60,000 nucleotides of DNA from Nymphaea colorata. Its lineage: Eukaryota > Streptophyta > Magnoliopsida > Nymphaeales > Nymphaeaceae. The stretch covers positions 5,742,704-5,802,703 of the forward strand of contig NC_045139.1 in the NCBI RefSeq assembly GCF_008831285.2, given 5' to 3'. Below, one piece after another: positions 55,306 through 60,000 of this stretch; the first letter of the stretch is position 1, and each line of letters starts with the position of its first letter. Under the pieces are notes generated by a model. It was not told the DNA's origin, ran no database searches, and was given only the letters and a program-made list of their open reading frames with translations. The translations under genes and the position numbers were made by a program.

Positions 55306-58300
55306 AAATCTTCCAGCCATCTTGGACTTCATCCAACTACAGCTACCCAACAAGCAGTATGTTGTAAAAGGCCAGAGGATTTTTCTATCCAACCTCAACT
55401 AGAGAGATACATGAATCGAATACACACAAACATACACACGTATATAATCATTCAAATGATGTCTATGTTCACGGTTTGTCAGACAAAAAGTAAATTCATG
55501 AATTAAATGTACTTGGCCATCAGCTTCTTTATGTTTTCTAATTCTGTGAGAAATGGGGAGCCCCAGGTTGCTTGATGTTGTGTGTATATGTGTAGTGAGC
55601 CCCAGGTTTTATGTGCTCTAACGTACCGTACTTTAAATTCACTTAATGAATTATAATTATCAACATATGTCATTAAGGGAGCGGGTTGGCGCAACCGTAG
55701 GAACTAGTAGGCGGTCAATTCTAGTTTTGAATTTTCAGTGTCAATTTTCTATGCTGCAAAAGGAGCCATTGACGTGCAAGTTGAAGTACTTAAGGCCCCA
55801 AAAGCAAGTCATATACCTTAAAGATATGAGAAGTTAGGTGGAAGCTTCGGCTCTTTTTTGAGTAGTTGGATGAAATACACATCGCTTACCCAAAAGTAAC
55901 AAATTTTAAAACATTACATAGTGCAAGTGAGAATGAACTTAAAAAATCAACAACTCCTAATGCACAATAACTTCGATGGTTTAAAAGAATGCGGCTTTAT
56001 TTCTTTCAAGAATGATAGCAAGCATATTGTTAATTATATATACACAGAGCCCCACTAAACTCAAAAAGATCTAAGGTTGCAGCTTGCTTTAAGAATCACG
56101 GTGTGGCCCGTTTCATCTAAAAGATATTGTATTATTTTTATTTAATACTTAAAACAGATTGAAGAGACAAGCTCTTTAAGAATCTGATTCAGGACCACAC
56201 CAAATAAGAACAAAATTAACCAATGTTGGGCCACTTTCTTCTTTCTTCTGGATATTCCTTGGAAGGTAAAGGCGTCGAGAATCCATCCTTCTTTTCCTTC
56301 TTCCTCCCTCTGTTTTCTCTGTAAAAATATTGGCGTAACTTCTTCGAAGCTAAGTATTGAATCTCGTGATGGAACAGGAAGAGTTGTGGCCGACATGCTC
56401 ATTTTCTCTTCGGCGCGAAGGAAGGAAGCAACCCGAGGACGAAAGGTGAAGATGGCATCTACCGCCATGAATATACGTGAGAGCCAGCTGCATCCTGTCA
56501 TCTTCATTGTCAAGAGTTTCTGGCTTTGCTTTTTTTTCTTTTTTCAACTGAGAGGTCTCATCACCCCCAGAATATTCTTTATCTGTCAAATATTGGAGAT
56601 TCCTCCCTCTCTCTTTTCTCTCTCTCTCTCTCTACCTCTTTCTCTGTCATAGAATATTCCGAAAAAGATATGCCATCTAAGTCTGTAAGGTCTGCAAATT
56701 TTTCTAATGCCATGTAATTCTGCAAGGTCTGCAATATTTTTCTACGAGTAATAGTCAGAGGCCTCTCTCTCTCTCTTTCTCATGGATATATGGCAGAGTT
56801 TCAATGGCGATCTTAAGCATATCTCTGCATCTATGCTGCGACAGACAGCAGAGTTAGTCTTGGTAAACTAGAAAAATCTGAGCAAAGTTTACATACAAAT
56901 AACAAAAAATTTACTTTTGATCATCATTAGTTCATGCTCGAAACCAACAGCTTCAAAATCAGAAGAAATGCATTTGGGTGCAGTGAATTTCAGTTGCCAT
57001 CCATTTTGATATTTTTTATGTTTCTTTATATCGTATCATTAAACAAAATCAAGACAAAACCGAAACCGACTTCTATAATATTAAAAAAATGCAAATTGAA
57101 GAAGCATGGGAGGATTGCATAACCACTCGCTGGAGCCAACCAGCCACCTCGATCTCACACCGACCGTATTCATGTCAGGCCATAGACGGCCCTCAACGTT
57201 TATGGTCTCAAGCACTCGGATTTGGTTTGGACAGGTCCGATCAGCCTATGGCCGGCTCGGTTTTCATTGGTAATGTGAAAAGACGATATATATTTATTTA
57301 TTTATTTATTTATTTATTTATGGGAAATTTGCCAACTGCCAGAAGTTTAACACAGAAACTGTTTCACATATTTCATTTTTAACGAAATGTTGATTTAGTG
57401 CAAGTGCGACCCGCAGACAATCAGTTCCTGATTCAGTTTTTATATGCATCAACTTCTTCTGCAGGTTGACGCCACTTTAGACCCTAAAGGCAAGGCGAGA
57501 GAGAGATGGTTTGAACTCGGGAGAGCAATATGCACCACAAGTAATCAAAATCGGATCTGTTACAGCAAAAAAAAAATGGCAGAACTCTTGATTCAGATTG
57601 AACCCATCAGGCTGCAGGGCGCTCTGGGCATTCCACTAATTCTTAGTGGGCCTATCTTGGTATCCAAAAAATAGCAGCAGTCCATTTTCTACTGTTACCA
57701 GTCTCAATGGCAGTTAGATGCTAAGAGTGATGGAACCTGCCTTCACAGGTTACTGTGGGATCAGTGGATCACAGTATCCATTAACTTGTTTTTACTGGAC
57801 ACGCACATCTATTTATATTTGTAGACAGTGAGCAGACCATTTGAATCTGACAGATCACCATGTCGAAGGAAATTTACCAACTCGACCAACAATTTTTGAA
57901 GTCAGACAGGTCTCCATAATGAGCAATAAAAGAATATATGCAGTTCAGTGAAAATGGAGGTCGAAAGAGACCAACTAATGGTGAAAACACATGATAAGAT
58001 CTTCTCTCATGAGTTGAAGAAGGCACTCTTGAGTTGCAGTAACTTTTCCTCTTCTGATTGAGATGTAAAAGAAGACGACACTCCATCTGAGTTGTTAAAG
58101 AGAGGGAATGTAAGTATTTTGCAGGGAAAAACTGAACAAAATGAGTTCTCATTTGATGTGGACAGTCAGAAAAAGTTAACATAGCCAGCCATTTCAAACA
58201 AAATGCCCTGTTACTCTCCTGGGTTATAGACAAAGGTCATGGGTTCAAGCCCACTGGATGTCCCTACTCCAAATTTCTGCCTTATTCCACTACTTGAGGA

Positions 58301-58405
58301 CCAAAATCTGACAAGCACACTGGTTACAGAAAGATACAGAGGCTACTGTGACTTCATTTTATCTGTTCTATGTGTATCAGAGGTGTGTGTGTATGTGTAA
58401 GTAGT
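55306..58405. other. Intergenic, no supported gene
   Basis: Mostly non-coding. Notes: overlapping open frames around 56,142-56,652 on both strands without recognisable domains, CT-rich tracts near 56,610-56,645 and 56,762-56,780, and an (ATTT)n microsatellite at 57,290-57,320. The last few hundred bases are probably the 3' region of the minus-strand GARP gene. Confidence 0.45.
57290..57320. repeat. Tetranucleotide (ATTT)n microsatellite
   Basis: About seven perfect ATTT repeats. Confidence 0.85.
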
Positions 58406-58798
58406 TTACATAGCAGGAGAGGTGGTAGTGTGGGAGGAAGAAGTGGCTGAGGAGCTTGAATCTTCGCCAACGCTCTCCCTGCTTCCACACTTGCCACCAC
58501 CAGCCCGTCTCTCCGGCGACAGCGGGCCGTCCGGCGACTGCTGTTGCAACTGTTTCTTTGGCTTTGAGTTTGCTGCAGGCAGTGATGTTGTTGTTACTGT
58601 TGATGGCGCCGTCGACGTCGCCACCGGCGCATAGACGGTCCGCGGCGCGGCTTCCGGGTGGTGGGCAGAAGGTGCAACTGTGCTGTTGCTGTAATCTGGT
58701 GGAACCCAGATGCCACCCACCACAACAAACTGTGCTGGCTGAGAACTGCTCATGGGAATTGAGGTGCTTGGAACACGCCTCGTGTGCAAGCGGTACTT
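58406..58798 (-). CDS. Last exon of an HRS1/HHO (NIGT1-like) GARP transcription factor, partial gene
   Basis: The minus-strand exon begins after acceptor CTGCAG at 58,804-58,799. Its first residues KYRLHTRR are the end of a GARP/MYB-like domain (SHLQ|KYRLHTRR is the usual family junction). It continues with QPAQFVVVGGIWVPPDYS and TVYAPVA, which are C-terminal signatures I associate with HRS1/HHO nitrate- and phosphate-response repressors. A Ser/Thr/Gln-rich tail ends at TAA (58,408-58,406). The exon encodes 130 residues. The rest of the GARP domain and the N-terminal exons should lie at higher coordinates, but none were found up to 60,000. The preceding intron is therefore over 1.2 kb, or the gene is truncated. 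Family assignment is firm for GARP and likely for HHO. Confidence 0.75.
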   Translation of the reverse strand, partial: KYRLHTRRVPSTSIPMSSSQPAQFVVVGGIWVPPDYSNSTVAPSAHHPEAAPRTVYAPVATSTAPSTVTTTSLPAANSKPKKQLQQQSPDGPLSPERRAGGGKCGSRESVGEDSSSSATSSSHTTTSPAM

Positions 58799-60000
58799 CT
58801 GCAGTAAAAATTATCATCAGTGGAGCAGTAAAAAAGATCGAAACACCAGATGAATTTTTTACAGAAGAGAGCTATGGAACTCTCCAAGTGAATCTTTTAA
58901 ACGAAGAGGTTTCTGTCTCCACAAATGATAATTCAGTTTGCAAGTGAGTGAATAAAGTAGAAAAAGATAAGTTTATCTCGAATAACTTTTGGTTTGGAGG
59001 GTGAAAATAATGTCGTCTCACAGTTCTTTTCCTATTTGAAAATGAAATGGGATTTCGAGAAAATAACAAATTGGATGAAGTTTCTCCCATGTTTGATTAA
59101 AAGAGTAATTCAAACTCTTATCTAGGTAAAATCAAATTTTCATCTCGGTAAATGTATGCGCTTTTTCTTTTGTTAGATACACAGTAAAAATGTACGAGTC
59201 TATATCCTGGATACCTCGATCTTATTTTATTTTTAAGATTTGAGATACATGAATGCAAGATAAGACCTTTGAAGATCATATTAAATCTTTCACAACTTTT
59301 TCTTCGTTTTTTATTTGTAATGACTCTAGAAACTCACGAGAGGCCGTTGTTGTTCGCCCTGCAATATAAAACTCCACTCACAAGATTCGAACCAACAATT
59401 AGCCTCCTACCAGCCACCCACCTAACCAGCTATATCGGCCAAACCTTATATGGAGCCCTGACATCTTTTGCTTCATTGTCAAAAAATAAATGGAAATTTC
59501 AACTATAAAATTTACGCATTTAATTCTTAGTTTTAGTTAGATGAATGATGAATTTGTGACTGACTTTTTTTTTTAACCATACCAACAAAAGTAAATAATT
59601 TCAAATTCATAATTCGAACAGAAACAACCAAAGCCCCTACTTGCACGCCCATGATACCAAAAACAAGACAACATAAAAAAGAGAAACTTACGAACTAATC
59701 ATCAAAATAATATAATAAATATTTAACTCGGTTAATTTGGATTAAAAAAAAAAGTTACCAAGGTAGAGTTAGAAAGCTAGTGTTCATCAAAATAATATAA
59801 TAAATATTTAACTCTCATAATTATGCTACCTGTGTGAACTCCAGACGATGCTCCGGTCAATTCAGATGCAAAGACTTTCATGACCCGATCGACACTCCAG
59901 CTAATACACGTATTAATAGCATTATCCCGAAGCTTCTCATGCCAATGTTTATTAATACAAAAAAAAGGGGATTCCCCATTATTAATTAAAAATATTTTAT
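58799..60000 (-). other. Probable intron of the GARP gene, with a SINE-like element
   Basis: AT-rich, no GARP exon seen. Contains the minus-strand SINE head at 59,381-59,434 and a short duplicated string, TCAAAATAATATAATAAATA, at about 59,702 and 59,788. Confidence 0.45.
59381..59434 (-). mobile_element. tRNA-derived SINE head, minus strand
   Basis: On the minus strand an A-box-like TATAGCTGGTTAGGTGG (59,434-59,418) is followed 41 bp later by the B-box GGTTCGAATCTTG (59,393-59,381). This is a good match to the internal pol III promoter of tRNAs and plant SINEs. Further sequence on both sides does not fold as a tRNA. Confidence 0.5.

Noticed and set aside
55676-55740. Possible SINE head with TTGGCGCAACCG
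   Set aside because: The B-box position has only a degenerate match (AGTTTTGAATTTTC).
56142-56652. Overlapping open frames on both strands
   Set aside because: No domain or splice structure could be recognised; the two strands give equally plausible frames, so neither is supported as a gene.
57874-58233. A 119-codon minus-strand frame just downstream of the GARP gene
   Set aside because: Position fits the 3' untranslated region; the translation has no family features.
58200-58260. Possible tRNA or SINE with a B-box-like GGGTTCAAGCCC
   Set aside because: No convincing A-box at the proper distance.
58456-58947. A 163-codon plus-strand frame
   Set aside because: It is opposite the GARP last exon, whose KYRLHTRR and VVVGGIWVPP motifs identify the coding strand.

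Overview
This is nuclear DNA of a flowering plant. The evidence is AT-rich intergenic DNA, GT-AG introns, Ty1/copia and hAT transposons, foldback elements, tRNA-derived SINE fragments, and genes of plant type (CASP-like/DUF588, VPS26C, and an HRS1/HHO-type GARP factor). The species cannot be named from the sequence. No bacterial, CRISPR or functional tRNA features were seen.

Left part (1-37,100): a tandem cluster of CASP-like (CASPL, DUF588) membrane-protein genes. The window opens with the last two exons of one gene (394-864). Two long related units follow: unit A (about 1,330-15,090) and unit B (about 15,840-35,420). Each unit holds two copies of a promoter plus first-exon cassette and one set of downstream exons. 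The assembled genes are CASPL-A (7,499-12,757) and CASPL-B (19,467-33,202). Both appear to carry an extra C-terminal two-helix exon, which predicts six membrane spans instead of four. In unit B the second first exon (23,359-23,544) has stop codons and a frameshift, and a decayed minus-strand copia element (23,552-28,242, target duplication ACGTC) sits seven bases into its intron. Other repeats include foldback elements, a GGGGCAGAGCC-ended repeat family, a longer dispersed repeat, and a low-copy repeat (13.4-15.0 kb and 33.5-37.1 kb) that carries remnants of an unidentified protein.

Middle (38,300-48,500): a complete 11-exon VPS26C (DSCR3-like) gene on the plus strand, with a retriever/retromer-like arrestin-fold product of 314 residues. 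Its last exon and 3' region are duplicated in tandem. A 3.3-kb decayed hAT transposon (45,123-48,461, target duplication GTTACATC) is inserted in the second copy.

Right part (48,500-60,000): mostly non-genic. It contains a recently inserted copia element (51,007-55,305, target duplication AAATC) with nearly identical LTRs but no reverse transcriptase. At the edge is the last exon of a minus-strand HRS1/HHO (NIGT1-like) GARP transcription factor gene (58,406-58,798), whose upstream exons were not found in the window.

Exon structures were assembled by eye from reading frame, splice signals and comparison between copies. No alignment or database search was run.
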